Source: an uncultured Chitinophagales bacterium
GTDB taxonomy: Bacteria > Bacteroidota > Bacteroidia > Chitinophagales > UBA2359
DNA: 62,336 bases
Reading direction: 5' to 3'
Assembly (NCBI GenBank): GCA_937927195.1
Contig: CALBCY010000042.1
Span: forward strand, 1 to 62,336
The notes below the pieces were generated by a model that did not search any database, was not told the DNA's origin, and was given only the letters and a program-made list of their open reading frames with translations. Numbering within the stretch: position 1 is the first letter of the stretch; every line of letters starts with the position of its first letter. Below are positions 44,235 to 54,902 of this stretch, piece by piece. Both the position numbers and the translations under genes were made by a program.

Positions 44235-47200
44235 CTAGACTTTTTCGATACTTTTAAGAACATCTTCGATTTCTACTAAAATGGCTCTTCCCGCTTTTAT
44301 AGAATTTGCTCCACTAAAAATTAGAACCAGTTGATTGCCTGTTTGTTTCATTTGGCAGCTTTCTTTAAATCTGTAAGATTGAACCACACTTAATATATTG
44401 GTGAAAATTGGAGATTCATAATAAGGAGAATCCGTATTTTGAACAAAATAGCAACGCATTCTGCCACCTTTCAAAATAATTCTGTCGAATCCTAATCTTG
44501 TTGCTACCCATTTAATTCGGACAACATAAAACAGTTTGTTTACTTCAGTTGGCATTGGGCCAAATCTATCAAGTAATTTGATTTTGAACTCCTGAATTTC
44601 TTCCTCGGTTTCCATCGCATTGAGTTCCCTGTAAAGAGAAAGTCTTTCATTGGGACTGTTTACGTATTTATTCGGAATCAACATTTCCGAATTGGTTTCT
44701 ACCTGGCAGTCTTTTACAAATTTCTTGGCCTTGACCAATTGATCTTCAAAGACATCTTTGAATTCCGTTTCTTTTAACTCCTGAATCGCCTCGTTCAGTA
44801 TTTTTTGATAAGTGTCGAATCCGATATCAGAAATAAATCCGCTTTGTTCCGCACCTAGAATGTTTCCTGCACCACGGATATCTAAATCTTTCATTGCAAT
44901 GTCAAAACCACTTCCAAGGTCGGCATACTGTTCAATGGTTTTGAGTCTTTTTCTTGAATCGTCAGGAAGCCCATGAAGCCCTGGGCTCAATAAATAACAA
45001 AAGGCCTTTTTATTTGATCTTCCTACTCGTCCTCTTAATTGGTGAAGATCGCTCAAACCAAAGTGATGCGCATTGTTTATGATGATGGTGTTTGCATTGG
45101 GAATGTCCAAGCCTGATTCGATGATGTTTGTCGAAATGAGAATGTCGTATACTCGGTTTTCAAAATTAAGCATTCGCTGCTCAAGCGTTTTGTTATCCAT
45201 TTGGCCATGTGCAACACCAATGTCTATGTCTGGACAATGTTTGCGAATCAAAGAGGAAATTTCTTCAATGTCTTTAACTCTGTTGTGAACGAAGAAAACC
45301 TGCCCTCCTCTATAAATTTCATGATAAATAGCGTCCCGAATTTTTTCACCTTTGAACAATGCTAGTTCAGTAGTGATTGGTTGACGATTCGGTGGAGCCG
45401 TTCTGATCAAAGATAAATCTCTGGCACTCATTAGTGAGAACTGAAGCGTTCTAGGAATTGGAGTGGCCGTTAAAGTTAAGGTGTCTACATTGACTTTGAA
45501 ATTTCTTAATTTCTCTTTTGCAGCAACCCCAAATTTTTGTTCTTCATCAATGATTAATAGACCAAGATCTTTAAACTTTATATTTTTACTTAGAATGGCA
45601 TGGGTGCCAATAATGATGCCGACCTCTCCTTTGCTTAGTTTTTCTAAAGTTTCTTTCTTTTGTTTTGCTGTTTTGAAACGATTGATAAAATCTATTTCAG
45701 TTGGAAACTCTTTCAGTCTTTCTGAAAAGGTTTTGTAATGTTGCATGGCCAATATAGTCGTTGGAACCAATACAGCAACTTGCTTATTATCAGCCACAGC
45801 CTTTGCCGCTGCTCTGATAGCTATTTCAGTTTTACCAAAACCAACATCTCCACAAACCAATCTGTCCATCGGGAATTCAGCCTCCATATCAGCTTTAACA
45901 TCGAGCGTGGCTTTGTGTTGGTCAGGAGTATCTTCATAGATAAAAGAGGCTTCCAATTCTGTTTGAAGAAAAGAGTCTTTAGAAAAGGCAAATCCCTTTG
46001 AAGCTTTTCGTTTCGCATAAAGATTGATCAGGTCTTTAGCAATGTCTTTGATTCTTCTTTTTGCTTTTTGCTTTAAAGTTTCCCAAGTTCTTGAACCGAG
46101 CTTATAAATTTTCGGTTTTTTACCTTCACCACCAATAAATTTGGAGATTTTGTGCAAAGAATGGATGTTGACAAAAAGCATGTCACCATCTTTGTATTCT
46201 ATTCGGGCAGTTTCTTGTTTTTTACCATTGACCTCAATGGTTTGCAATCCAATAAATTTTCCAACACCATGATCAATATGAGTTACATAATCACCTCTGC
46301 TGAGTTCTTTGATTAGTTTTATGGAAAGTGCATTCTTTTTGGAAAAGGATTGTTTGATTTTAAATTTATAATAACGATCAAAGATTTGATGGTCTGTATA
46401 GCAGCTGATTTTTAAATCACGATCAACAAATCCTTCATAAATTCCTTTTTGAACAGCATGGTATTTTACATTCGCTTCGAGGTCTTCAAAAATTTGTTCG
46501 AATCGAATAATTTGTTTTGGGTTTTCTGAAAAGATGTAATTTTCAAATTTTGCTGAACTTTGTTTTCTTAAATCCTCTATAAGTAATTCAAAGTTTTTAT
46601 TGAAACTCGGTTGGGGAGAGGCATTGTATTCTATTGTATGCCCTGAGAAATATGCTTTGCTACCAAATTCAATTACAGAAAAATTGCCTAGCTCATCCAA
46701 AAGGTCTTTACTCTTGACAATACTTTCAATAATGTCTTCATTGAAAATTTCATGTTTCTTCTCTTCTTCGGATTCTAAAATTTGTTCACCTATTTCTATA
46801 GCTTTCTGCTCTAGTTCCTTTAATATTTCAAAAAGGGATTCTGTATTTTTAATCCAAATTGCTGTTTCATCAGGAAGCAATTTAAGCAAAGAGGTCTTGT
46901 CTTTGTTTGTGAAATGCGATTGTATATTGGGGACAATTACAACTTGTTTTATTTTTTTTGCTGAAAGTTGTGAAATAGGATCGAAGGTTCTGATGGATTC
47001 CACTTCGTCATCAAACAACTCAACTCTGTACGGAAGTTCATTTCCGAAGGAGTAAATATCAACGATACCTCCTCTGACAGAAAACTGCCCTGGTTCATAT
47101 ACAAAATCAGTATGTTCAAAACCATATTCAACCAAGACTTCAACTATAAAATCCACATCGAGTTTTTCCTCTGTTTTTAGTTTTAAAGTACTGTTGCTAA

Positions 47201-47618
47201 GAACTTGTGTATTGACAACTTTTTCAAACAGTGCCTCGGGGTAGGTGACAATAAGCTCGCCTGTTGTGATGCTGCTCATAAGCCTACTTAAACTTTCTGC
47301 CCTGAGTAAAACATTACTTTTGTTTATTTCATCGAGTTGGCCAGCTTTTTTAAATGAATCAGAAAAGAATAAGACATCTTTTTTATCCATAATTGCTTTC
47401 AGATCATTCTGAAAGTAAGCAGCTTCCTCTTTGCTTTCTAAAATAAAAAGATGATTTCTTGGACTGAGTTTGAATATTGCGGAAGCTAAGAATGCAGGAA
47501 GAGACCCACGTAGGCCTTTCAGAAATAATCTTGGGAGGGTGGGGTCCTCGATTAATTCTGTTATATTTTTTGTTTTCGAGTCTGACTTGTAAAGGTCAAT
47601 GATAGCCTCTAAATTCAT
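44235..47618 (-). CDS. mfd: Transcription-repair coupling factor
   Basis: Mfd displaces stalled RNA polymerase and recruits UvrA for excision repair. The 1127 residues are of family length. In order: a UvrB-like N-terminal module (about 1-330), the RNA polymerase-interaction domain (about 440-510: LSRGDYVTHIDHGVGKFIGL), the RecG-like translocase with Walker A GDVGFGKTE, DEEQ (LLIIDEEQKFG), GTHAIL and TATPIPRTLQ, the TRG motif region (RLKTIEQYADLGSGFDIAMK), and a C-terminal D7 domain. No deletions are seen. It is upstream of the membrane protein and truA genes. Confidence 0.97.
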   Translation of the reverse strand: MNLEAIIDLYKSDSKTKNITELIEDPTLPRLFLKGLRGSLPAFLASAIFKLSPRNHLFILESKEEAAYFQNDLKAIMDKKDVLFFSDSFKKAGQLDEINKSNVLLRAESLSRLMSSITTGELIVTYPEALFEKVVNTQVLSNSTLKLKTEEKLDVDFIVEVLVEYGFEHTDFVYEPGQFSVRGGIVDIYSFGNELPYRVELFDDEVESIRTFDPISQLSAKKIKQVVIVPNIQSHFTNKDKTSLLKLLPDETAIWIKNTESLFEILKELEQKAIEIGEQILESEEEKKHEIFNEDIIESIVKSKDLLDELGNFSVIEFGSKAYFSGHTIEYNASPQPSFNKNFELLIEDLRKQSSAKFENYIFSENPKQIIRFEQIFEDLEANVKYHAVQKGIYEGFVDRDLKISCYTDHQIFDRYYKFKIKQSFSKKNALSIKLIKELSRGDYVTHIDHGVGKFIGLQTIEVNGKKQETARIEYKDGDMLFVNIHSLHKISKFIGGEGKKPKIYKLGSRTWETLKQKAKRRIKDIAKDLINLYAKRKASKGFAFSKDSFLQTELEASFIYEDTPDQHKATLDVKADMEAEFPMDRLVCGDVGFGKTEIAIRAAAKAVADNKQVAVLVPTTILAMQHYKTFSERLKEFPTEIDFINRFKTAKQKKETLEKLSKGEVGIIIGTHAILSKNIKFKDLGLLIIDEEQKFGVAAKEKLRNFKVNVDTLTLTATPIPRTLQFSLMSARDLSLIRTAPPNRQPITTELALFKGEKIRDAIYHEIYRGGQVFFVHNRVKDIEEISSLIRKHCPDIDIGVAHGQMDNKTLEQRMLNFENRVYDILISTNIIESGLDIPNANTIIINNAHHFGLSDLHQLRGRVGRSNKKAFCYLLSPGLHGLPDDSRKRLKTIEQYADLGSGFDIAMKDLDIRGAGNILGAEQSGFISDIGFDTYQKILNEAIQELKETEFKDVFEDQLVKAKKFVKDCQVETNSEMLIPNKYVNSPNERLSLYRELNAMETEEEIQEFKIKLLDRFGPMPTEVNKLFYVVRIKWVATRLGFDRIILKGGRMRCYFVQNTDSPYYESPIFTNILSVVQSYRFKESCQMKQTGNQLVLIFSGANSIKAGRAILVEIEDVLKSIEKV

Positions 47619-47889
47619 GGGATTGCAAAGGTAATTTTAAAATATTAATCTTGTTGAAAAACGGAAAATAACTTAAACATTAATTTTAGTATCCCTAATA
47701 CAAACAGAAAAGGCAATAGAATGTTTTTAAGGTAAATTTTGATCAACACATGATAATAATTGTAAATTATGTTAAGTCCTGTTAAAGAAACCATTCAATT
47801 TTCAATCAGATTCGAAAACATTCTATTTTTATTTAACAATTGGCCACAATTTTGTAGTTATAAACCCTGAACCTCAAAACTTAATTGAT

Positions 47890-50493
47890 ATGCTTCAAAG
47901 AGTAATGATTTTTTCGATGTTGATTTTATTGTGTACTGTTCCATTAACAGCTCAAAAAAAATCAAAAAAGAAAAAGAAAGGAAAGACTGAAATAGCAGAG
48001 AAAAAAGACGATAAAGACGTTCTTGCAAAAAGCAAGAAAAAGGAAGGGCTATTTCCAATTTTTCAAGACAGCACCAATGGGACAGCCTATATGGAAATCA
48101 GTGAAGATCAATTGGACAAAGAGTTTATCTATTTTAGCTATACTGAAAATGGTCCGATTTGGGCTGGGCATGTAAAAGGGCTTTTTAGAGGCAATAAAGT
48201 TTTCAAAATTAGAAAGCATTATGAGCAAATAGAATTTGTTACTCAAAATACGAACTTTTACATTGATGAAAACAGTGCTTTAAGTAGGGCAAAAGATGCC
48301 AATATAAGTGAGGCGATTATGGTGAGTTCCAAGATTGAAAAAACCAGTAAGGATAAGAAGAAATTTTATATAAAAGCAGATGATTTATTCCTTACTGAAA
48401 AAGTCCAAAAAATTACACCAAGAAGACCTGATGGCCCTATGGCTTCCAAATTTTTTAATTTGGGAAAATTAAGCAAGGAAAAAACGAAATATCGTTCTAT
48501 CAGGAATTATCCTGAGAATACTGAATTTGTAGTTGACTATGTTTTTGAAAATGCCAGTCCCAAAGTTATGGGTGGCCCTGATATAACAGATGCGCGCTAT
48601 ACGACCATAACTTATCAGCATACGATTATAGAAATGCCTGTCAATGATTTTGAGGTGAGATATGACGATCCAAGGGTTGGTTATTTTACGCAATCTGTAA
48701 CTGATCTTGGCTCTACAAGTTTCACGCCTTATCGTGATTTAATTCGTCGTTGGCATTTGGTGAAAAAAGATTCTTCAGCTGCTTTATCGGAACCAGTTGA
48801 GCCAATTGTTTGGTGGATAGAAAATACAACACCAAAACCTTTCAGACCTGTCATCAAAGATGCGGTTCTTCAGTGGAACAAGGCATTTGAGAAAGCTGGC
48901 TTTAAAAATGCAATTCAAGTAAAGCAACAACCAGATGATGCCGAATGGGATGCAGGTGATATTCGATACAATGTTCTGAGATGGACCTCTTCTCCTTTTC
49001 CGCCATGGGGTGGATATGGTCCAAGTTTTACCAATCCTAGAACTGGACAAATTTTAGGAGCAGACATTATGTTGGAGATGAGTTTTATAAAGGGAGACTT
49101 ATTGTTGACCAAGCTGTTCGGAGCCGAGATTGGCCTCGAAGGTTTGGGAACGGGAGAAGAATTGTTCAACATACCAGACTTGTTTGACAGTCACAATTGT
49201 GGTACACATTGTTCTGCTTCAAGTCTATTGCAGCTGAACAATTTGGTTGGTAAGGCTTGGGTTAAAAGTCCATCAAATAGCCTTGATTATGACGACGTAG
49301 AAGTAAACACCTTAATTGATGAGGCATTGCACTACTTGTTAATGCATGAAGTAGGCCACACGTTTGGTTTGAACCACAATATGAGGGCTAGTAATCTGCA
49401 CAGTCCAGCCGAAATCAATAATAAGTCAGTTACAGAAAAGATCGGTCTTTACGGATCAGTAATGGATTATCCTGCAATTAATCTTGCTTTAGATAAATCA
49501 CAACAGGGGAATTATTACACTGTTTGCCCTGGTCCGTATGATATGTGGGCCATCGAATTCGGTTATTCTCAAGGCTTGGAGGACAAAGAAAAAGAACAGG
49601 AGCGATTGAATGAAATTTTAAACAGGTCGACCGAAAAGGCTTTGGCTTTTGGAAATGATGCTGATGATATGAGGGCTCCTGGAAAAGCGATAGACCCAAG
49701 AGTAAATGTAGGAGATTTAACCAATGATCCAATTGCTTATGGACTGGATAGAATTAAATTGATCAAGAATCTTTTACCTGAATTGAAGGAAAAATTCGTA
49801 GAAGAGGGCAATTCCTATCAGCCTTTAGTAATCGCATACAATTCCAGCACTGGACAATTATACAGTGTCTTTAGTTCTGTAAGTCGCTTCATCGGTGGTG
49901 TTTATGTGGATAGAGCTTTTGCGGGTCAAGAGGGAGCAACTCAACCTTACACTCCAGTTCCTTACACGGATCAAAAACGGGCAATGAAATTATTAACTGA
50001 TCATCTTTTTAGTCCAACTGCTTTTGATGAACCAAAGGAATTGTACAATTATCTTCAAAGACAAAGAAGAGGATTTAATTTTTTCAGTTCTAGCGAAGAT
50101 CCTAAACTGAATGAACGTTTCTCTTTGTTTTACAATGCAATTCTGACTCATGTTTTACATCCCAATGTTCTTAAAAGAATGACAAATTCTGAATTGTATG
50201 GAAATGAATATTCTGTTTTTGAAATGACCTCAGATTTAACTGATGCGATTTTTAAGGCAGACTTAGGAAGCGAAGTCAATATTTATAGACAGAACATGCA
50301 AATAGATTATGTGAAGCAATTGATAAAAGGCTTAGCTTCGACCGCCTATGATGATGTTGCCAAATCTTCTTTATTGTATCAATTACAAGAGGTGAAAAAA
50401 ATGACAACTTCTGCAGGTGGTTCAGGCGCAACAAAAGCTCATCGCAATCACATAGATTTCCTAATTGGGAAAGCACTGGATAAAGGAAAGTAA
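47890..50493 (+). CDS. Zinc-dependent metalloprotease, DUF5117/DUF5118 family
   Basis: This 867-residue protein has a signal peptide (MLQRVMIFSMLILLCTVPLT), a Lys-rich segment with many KKKK tracts (about 25-55), DUF5118- and DUF5117-like N-terminal domains, then a metzincin-like catalytic core with HEVGHTFGLNH (His486, His490, His496) and the Met-turn region YGSVMDYPA. A DUF4953-type C-terminal region follows. Such proteins are widespread in Bacteroidota and probably act in the periplasm or outside the cell; substrates are unknown. It is monocistronic. Confidence 0.9.
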   Translation: MLQRVMIFSMLILLCTVPLTAQKKSKKKKKGKTEIAEKKDDKDVLAKSKKKEGLFPIFQDSTNGTAYMEISEDQLDKEFIYFSYTENGPIWAGHVKGLFRGNKVFKIRKHYEQIEFVTQNTNFYIDENSALSRAKDANISEAIMVSSKIEKTSKDKKKFYIKADDLFLTEKVQKITPRRPDGPMASKFFNLGKLSKEKTKYRSIRNYPENTEFVVDYVFENASPKVMGGPDITDARYTTITYQHTIIEMPVNDFEVRYDDPRVGYFTQSVTDLGSTSFTPYRDLIRRWHLVKKDSSAALSEPVEPIVWWIENTTPKPFRPVIKDAVLQWNKAFEKAGFKNAIQVKQQPDDAEWDAGDIRYNVLRWTSSPFPPWGGYGPSFTNPRTGQILGADIMLEMSFIKGDLLLTKLFGAEIGLEGLGTGEELFNIPDLFDSHNCGTHCSASSLLQLNNLVGKAWVKSPSNSLDYDDVEVNTLIDEALHYLLMHEVGHTFGLNHNMRASNLHSPAEINNKSVTEKIGLYGSVMDYPAINLALDKSQQGNYYTVCPGPYDMWAIEFGYSQGLEDKEKEQERLNEILNRSTEKALAFGNDADDMRAPGKAIDPRVNVGDLTNDPIAYGLDRIKLIKNLLPELKEKFVEEGNSYQPLVIAYNSSTGQLYSVFSSVSRFIGGVYVDRAFAGQEGATQPYTPVPYTDQKRAMKLLTDHLFSPTAFDEPKELYNYLQRQRRGFNFFSSSEDPKLNERFSLFYNAILTHVLHPNVLKRMTNSELYGNEYSVFEMTSDLTDAIFKADLGSEVNIYRQNMQIDYVKQLIKGLASTAYDDVAKSSLLYQLQEVKKMTTSAGGSGATKAHRNHIDFLIGKALDKGK

Positions 50494-50739
50494 TATGGGA
50501 TGTCAAATCTGGCCTTGATCCAGATTGGCAACTGAATTAACAATTCGATTCTGGCTATCTGACGAATGTATCGGGGTAATAAAATTTATGGCAGCCAAAC
50601 TGATTAATTGTTAGGTATATCAAAACAGATTGGATTTTAATCCGTTATTTACTGATAAATACTGTATATAGGTAAATCAAGACATGAAAATTTGCTTGAA
50701 TTTCTTATTTTTGGTGAAAATTGAAAAAATTATTGAATT

Positions 50740-51495
50740 ATGAAAATTAAAATATTCCAGTTTTTGTGTCTAATCGGATTGGTATTTATGGCCTCTTGTG
50801 CTCAGGATACGAAGACAAACACGACAGATACAGAGAAGCCTTCTATCAAAGTTAAAGAACCTGAGAAGGCAGACAATAGCAGAAATGCAGTCGTTCAAAA
50901 GCAGGCTGCAACCAAGAATAATATGGCTAAAGCTGCAACTGGAGCTTCTAAATTGGTTAATTGGGTTGATATCAATGAGTTGGAAACAGCTCAAAAGAAG
51001 GAGAAAAGAAAGGTAATGGTTGATCTTTATACGGATTGGTGTGGATGGTGCAAAAAAATGGACAAAGCGACATTTGAGCATCCAAAAATTGCCAATTATA
51101 TGAATGATAAATTTTATGCAGTGAAATTCAATGCTGAATATTCAAACGATATTAGTTTTGGAGGGAAAGCCCACAAATTCGTGAAGGCTGGAAGAAAGGG
51201 CTATAATGAGTTGGCTCATAAATTTGCAAATGGCAGGATGAGTTATCCAACGATTGCTTTCCTTGATGAAAACAATGCCAGAATTAATTCATTTCCTGGA
51301 TTTAAGCAGCCAGATCAATTTGATAGCTTGTTGAAATTCATTGAGGGAGATCACTACAAAACAACGAGTTTACAAGAGTTCCAAAGAGGATACAAATCTG
51401 ACATTCCGAAAAGTGCTCCTCCAGCTAAAAAGAGAAGCAATATCAAAATCAATCCCAATCAAGTAAAAGTTCAGCAGAAAACTGTTAAGAAATAA
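50740..51495 (+). CDS. Thioredoxin-fold lipoprotein (CGWC)
   Basis: The 251-residue protein is a lipoprotein (FMASC lipobox). A Thr/Lys-rich linker (about 20-70) precedes a thioredoxin-like domain with the redox motif WCGWCKKMD (Cys101, Cys104), a cis-proline segment (MSYPTIAFLDE) and the DUF255-like KATFEHPKIANYM helix. The C-terminal tail is basic (PPAKKRSNIKINPNQVK). It probably reduces or isomerises disulfides in the periplasm. A perfect 19-bp terminator follows. Confidence 0.88.
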   Translation: MKIKIFQFLCLIGLVFMASCAQDTKTNTTDTEKPSIKVKEPEKADNSRNAVVQKQAATKNNMAKAATGASKLVNWVDINELETAQKKEKRKVMVDLYTDWCGWCKKMDKATFEHPKIANYMNDKFYAVKFNAEYSNDISFGGKAHKFVKAGRKGYNELAHKFANGRMSYPTIAFLDENNARINSFPGFKQPDQFDSLLKFIEGDHYKTTSLQEFQRGYKSDIPKSAPPAKKRSNIKINPNQVKVQQKTVKK

Positions 51496-51519
51496 ATAGT
51501 TTTTGTTGTTTTTAAAATA

Positions 51520-51564
51520 AAAGAGTCCCAATGCAGGCGAAGCCTGCATTGGGACTCTTTTTTG
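51520..51564. terminator. Strong bidirectional terminator
   Basis: AAAGAGTCCCAATGCAGGC forms a perfect 19-bp stem with its complement at 51542-51560 around a GAA triloop, with A residues before and TTTTTT after. It separates the thioredoxin gene from the convergent pdeM gene. Confidence 0.95.
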
Positions 51565-51626
51565 TTTTGTTAAATTTGATTTTACCAAAAAGAAGACAAG
51601 GCATCGTCCCCCAACCCCGTCAGCGT

Positions 51627-52283
51627 TCAAACCGAAATCACCTTATTCTCAGCAACAACAAAAACACTGTCGGACTTTTTGGGACTCATTGTAAACAGGC
51701 CAGTGAACGTTCCGAATGCAGGCAGAATACCTTTGCACTGCTCAAAATAAAAGCAAGCCAATCGAACACTTTGTTTGGCTTTTCCTCTCAATCGAACTGC
51801 TGGATGAATATGCCCCGCTAAATTGTAATAATCAGCTGGAGGGTCTTCTGGCTCATGAGTGAAATGAAATGGTGCTTCTAGCATTTCCTCATAAACATTT
51901 ATTCCCAATATTTTATAAAAAGCCATCGGCAATAGATCATGATTGCCCAGAACAAGATCAAAATTTATTTCAGGATAAGAAAGAAAAAAGTCCGTGTATA
52001 AATCCAATTCTTTTCTTTTGATTCTGCTGTGAAATAAATCGCCCAAAAACAAAACGGTTTTTACATCGAACTCTTCAAGAAGCACTTTTAATTTTTTCTT
52101 GTTTTCTCTTGCGCCCAAAGATGGAACAGCAATTCCACCTTTACGAAAATGAGCAACCTTTCCCAAATGAACATCGGCAATGATCAGTTTTTTTTTCTCT
52201 TCCCAATAAATTACTTTGGACGGATGCAAAACAAAGGTTTGTCCTTCAAGTTTCGTTTTTAAACATGTTGAGCTTAGCGGCAT
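51627..52283 (-). CDS. pdeM: Ligase-associated DNA damage response endonuclease PdeM
   Basis: PdeM is a metallophosphoesterase found with a ligase, an Lhr-like helicase and an MBL exonuclease. The 218 residues contain the phosphoesterase ligands IADVHLGK, FLGDLFHSR, LGNHD and AGHIHP. It is the last gene of the cluster exonuclease-ligase-helicase-pdeM on the minus strand, 53 bases after the helicase stop. Its biochemical substrate is not well established; the family name comes from the gene cluster. Confidence 0.92.
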   Translation of the reverse strand: MPLSSTCLKTKLEGQTFVLHPSKVIYWEEKKKLIIADVHLGKVAHFRKGGIAVPSLGARENKKKLKVLLEEFDVKTVLFLGDLFHSRIKRKELDLYTDFFLSYPEINFDLVLGNHDLLPMAFYKILGINVYEEMLEAPFHFTHEPEDPPADYYNLAGHIHPAVRLRGKAKQSVRLACFYFEQCKGILPAFGTFTGLFTMSPKKSDSVFVVAENKVISV

Positions 52284-52336
52284 TGTCTAAAATTATGAAA
52301 AAGAAAATTATGAAAGCACATTGAGTAAGAAAATGA

Positions 52337-54808
52337 TCAATCTTTTAGCAATTGTAAAGTCATTTTTTTTATTCGAGACTCAAGGCTTTCGCTTGTTAGT
52401 CTTTCTCTCAATCGATCCACTATAAGTGGAAATGCAAATGGAGTGGCTTTGACCGGGAACTTTATAATTAATTTTTGCTTTTGAATTCTTTCAAGCGCTA
52501 ATCTAATTCTGTGCTCTTCCAATTGAAAAAGTCTTACTTCATCGAAAGCTTGTTGCAGCAAAAGGTTGTCCATTTCATGTTCTTGAAACACAGAAAACAA
52601 CATCTGAGCAGAGGCTTGCAAATGTCGATCTTTGACCATCTTGCCGGGATAACCTTTAAAGACCAAGCCAGAAATTGCAGCGATATCCCGAAAGGCACGT
52701 TTAGCCATTTCAGTCAGATTTAAACTTTGCTCAATTTCATCTTTCAAATTTTTTGAAGAAAATATCTGTCGAGTGATAAATTTCTCAATGTCAATTTTTT
52801 GATCTGATAGCAATTCAAAACCATAATCATTCATGGCGATTGAGAATGAAATGGGAAACTTTTTCGCAATCCGATACGCTAGCAAGGAGCCTAGCCCTTG
52901 ATGAACAAAACGCCCCTCAAAAGGATAAACCACCAAGTGATAACCTTCCTTGCTTTCAAAATACTCAACCAATAATTCGTTTTCTTTTGGTATGTAGGAA
53001 CGATGGCGCTGCAAATCCATCAAGGGATTCAAAACTTTAGATTCAGGATCTGTGTAAAGATTGCGACTAATTTCATCTATTTTGAAACGAAGCATTTCTG
53101 CTAATTGAGTTGAAAGTGGAAGTCTTCCTCCAAGCCAAGCAGGAATTCGACCTTTCTTTTTTCTACTCTTTCTCACTAGAACAGTCATTTCTTTTACTCG
53201 AACCAATTCTAGACATCTACCAGCAAACCAGAAAGAGTCTCCTGGCTTGAATTGTGAAATAAACCATTCCTCTACGGCGCCAATTTTTCCGCCAGTTAAG
53301 TATTTAACCACCATCATCGTATCACCTACAATGGTTCCAATAGACAAGCGGTGTTGACTTGCAAATTTTCTTCTAGTAACTTTCCAAAGTCCTTCCTCTA
53401 TAACAATTTTTTTGTATTCATCGTAAGTGTGAAGAACCACTCCGCCCGTCAATAAGAAACGAAGAATCCAATCCCATTCTTTTTGCGTAACACTTTTATA
53501 ACTGAATGTTTTTTTTATTTCCTGAAATACAATCTCTGGGTCGAATCCTTCTGAAACAGCGAGTGTCAGCATGTATTGAATCAAAACGTCAAAGGAACGA
53601 ATGTAGGGTATGCGACTTTCCACAATTCCTTTCTCAATCGCTTTTTGCAAAGCAGAAGATTCTACCAATTCAAGAGAGTGGGTTGGAACAAAATAAATGC
53701 GACTTGTTGCTCCAGGTTGATGTCCACTTCTTCCAGCTCGCTGTAAAAATCTTGCCACGCCTTTGGGACTGCCAATTTGAATGATGCTTTCAACGGGCCT
53801 GAAATCGACCCCCAAGTCGAGACTAGAAGTTGCGACAACAACTTTGAGCTTTTCCTCATGAAGGGCATTTTCTACCCAAGTTCTAATTTCCTTACTGACC
53901 GAGCCATGGTGCATGGCCATTTGCCCCGCAAGATCAGGATAAACGTCTAGTAATTTTTGATACCAAATTTCACATTGAGATCGGGTATTCGTAAAAATTA
54001 AGGTTGTTTTGCTGTTTTGTAAAATGGGTTCGATCTTATGCAGCATTTTGATTCCCAAATGACCGGCCCATGGAAAGTATTCTATTTCATCAGGAAGCAA
54101 AGAGCTTATTTCAATTTTCTTTTGAATATTGGCTTTTATGACGACCTGTTTTTTTTTGTCTGTTGCTTCGCCCATTAAGACATCGAAGGCTTCTTCCATA
54201 TTGCCGATTGTGGCTGAAATTCCCCAGATTTTCAATTCGGGTATCATGGCTTTGAAACGGCTGTAGGCCAGTTCAAGTTGTACTCCTCTTTTAGAACCAA
54301 CCATTTCATGCCATTCATCCGCAACGACAACCTTGAGATTTTTGAAATACTTTTTATAACCTTTACTCGCCATTAAAATATGCAGACTCTCCGGTGTGGT
54401 TATTAAAATTTCAGGCGCTTGCTCTTTTTGTTTTTTTCTTTCTTTGGTGGAAGTGTCACCACTACGAACCCCAACTTTCCAATTCAAACCCAAGGAATCG
54501 ATTGCTCTTTCTGAGGAGTGTTTTATCTCTTTGGCCAATGATCGGATTGGGCTGATCCATATAGCTTGAAGTCCATTGTTTTCTTTGTCAACATCATTTG
54601 GATTGTTCCGAATGAATTCGAGTAAAATGGGCATTACGATTGAGTAGGTTTTACCGCTTCCAGTTGGTGCATTGACGATGCCGCTGTAACCATCGAGGTA
54701 TTTGTTCCAGGCATTTAGCTGGAAGGGGAACGGTTTCCATTTGTTGGCTTTAAACCAAGCTTTACCGATGTCTATAAATTCTTTATGTTCTTTTTTCGCT
54801 TTAATAAT
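52337..54808 (-). CDS. Ligase-associated DEXH box helicase (Lhr-like), start codon unclear
   Basis: This is an Lhr-family ATP-dependent helicase. The first ATG (54634) lies inside the ATPase domain. The conserved N-terminus continues upstream without a stop: WFKANKWKPFPFQ and the Walker A NAPTGSGKTYS (codons 54673-54642). Further motifs are DEWHEMVGSKRG, GISATIGN, TNTRSQ and QRAGRSGHQPGA, then the Lhr core. The frame is open to 54889 and contains no ATG, GTG or TTG above 54634. The most fitting initiator is an ATT codon at 54806-54808, followed by I-K-A-K-K-E-H. A frameshift or sequencing error is the alternative. It is 94 bases after the ligase gene. Confidence 0.85.
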   Translation of the reverse strand: MIKAKKEHKEFIDIGKAWFKANKWKPFPFQLNAWNKYLDGYSGIVNAPTGSGKTYSIVMPILLEFIRNNPNDVDKENNGLQAIWISPIRSLAKEIKHSSERAIDSLGLNWKVGVRSGDTSTKERKKQKEQAPEILITTPESLHILMASKGYKKYFKNLKVVVADEWHEMVGSKRGVQLELAYSRFKAMIPELKIWGISATIGNMEEAFDVLMGEATDKKKQVVIKANIQKKIEISSLLPDEIEYFPWAGHLGIKMLHKIEPILQNSKTTLIFTNTRSQCEIWYQKLLDVYPDLAGQMAMHHGSVSKEIRTWVENALHEEKLKVVVATSSLDLGVDFRPVESIIQIGSPKGVARFLQRAGRSGHQPGATSRIYFVPTHSLELVESSALQKAIEKGIVESRIPYIRSFDVLIQYMLTLAVSEGFDPEIVFQEIKKTFSYKSVTQKEWDWILRFLLTGGVVLHTYDEYKKIVIEEGLWKVTRRKFASQHRLSIGTIVGDTMMVVKYLTGGKIGAVEEWFISQFKPGDSFWFAGRCLELVRVKEMTVLVRKSRKKKGRIPAWLGGRLPLSTQLAEMLRFKIDEISRNLYTDPESKVLNPLMDLQRHRSYIPKENELLVEYFESKEGYHLVVYPFEGRFVHQGLGSLLAYRIAKKFPISFSIAMNDYGFELLSDQKIDIEKFITRQIFSSKNLKDEIEQSLNLTEMAKRAFRDIAAISGLVFKGYPGKMVKDRHLQASAQMLFSVFQEHEMDNLLLQQAFDEVRLFQLEEHRIRLALERIQKQKLIIKFPVKATPFAFPLIVDRLRERLTSESLESRIKKMTLQLLKD

Positions 54809-54902
54809 TGGCTTGTTTGTAAAACAGTTTTTAGTCGTGAATAAACATTTTGTTCTGCAGTTTAAAGTTATAATTCTATTGTTAAGATTCTATGGTCAAA
54901 GT

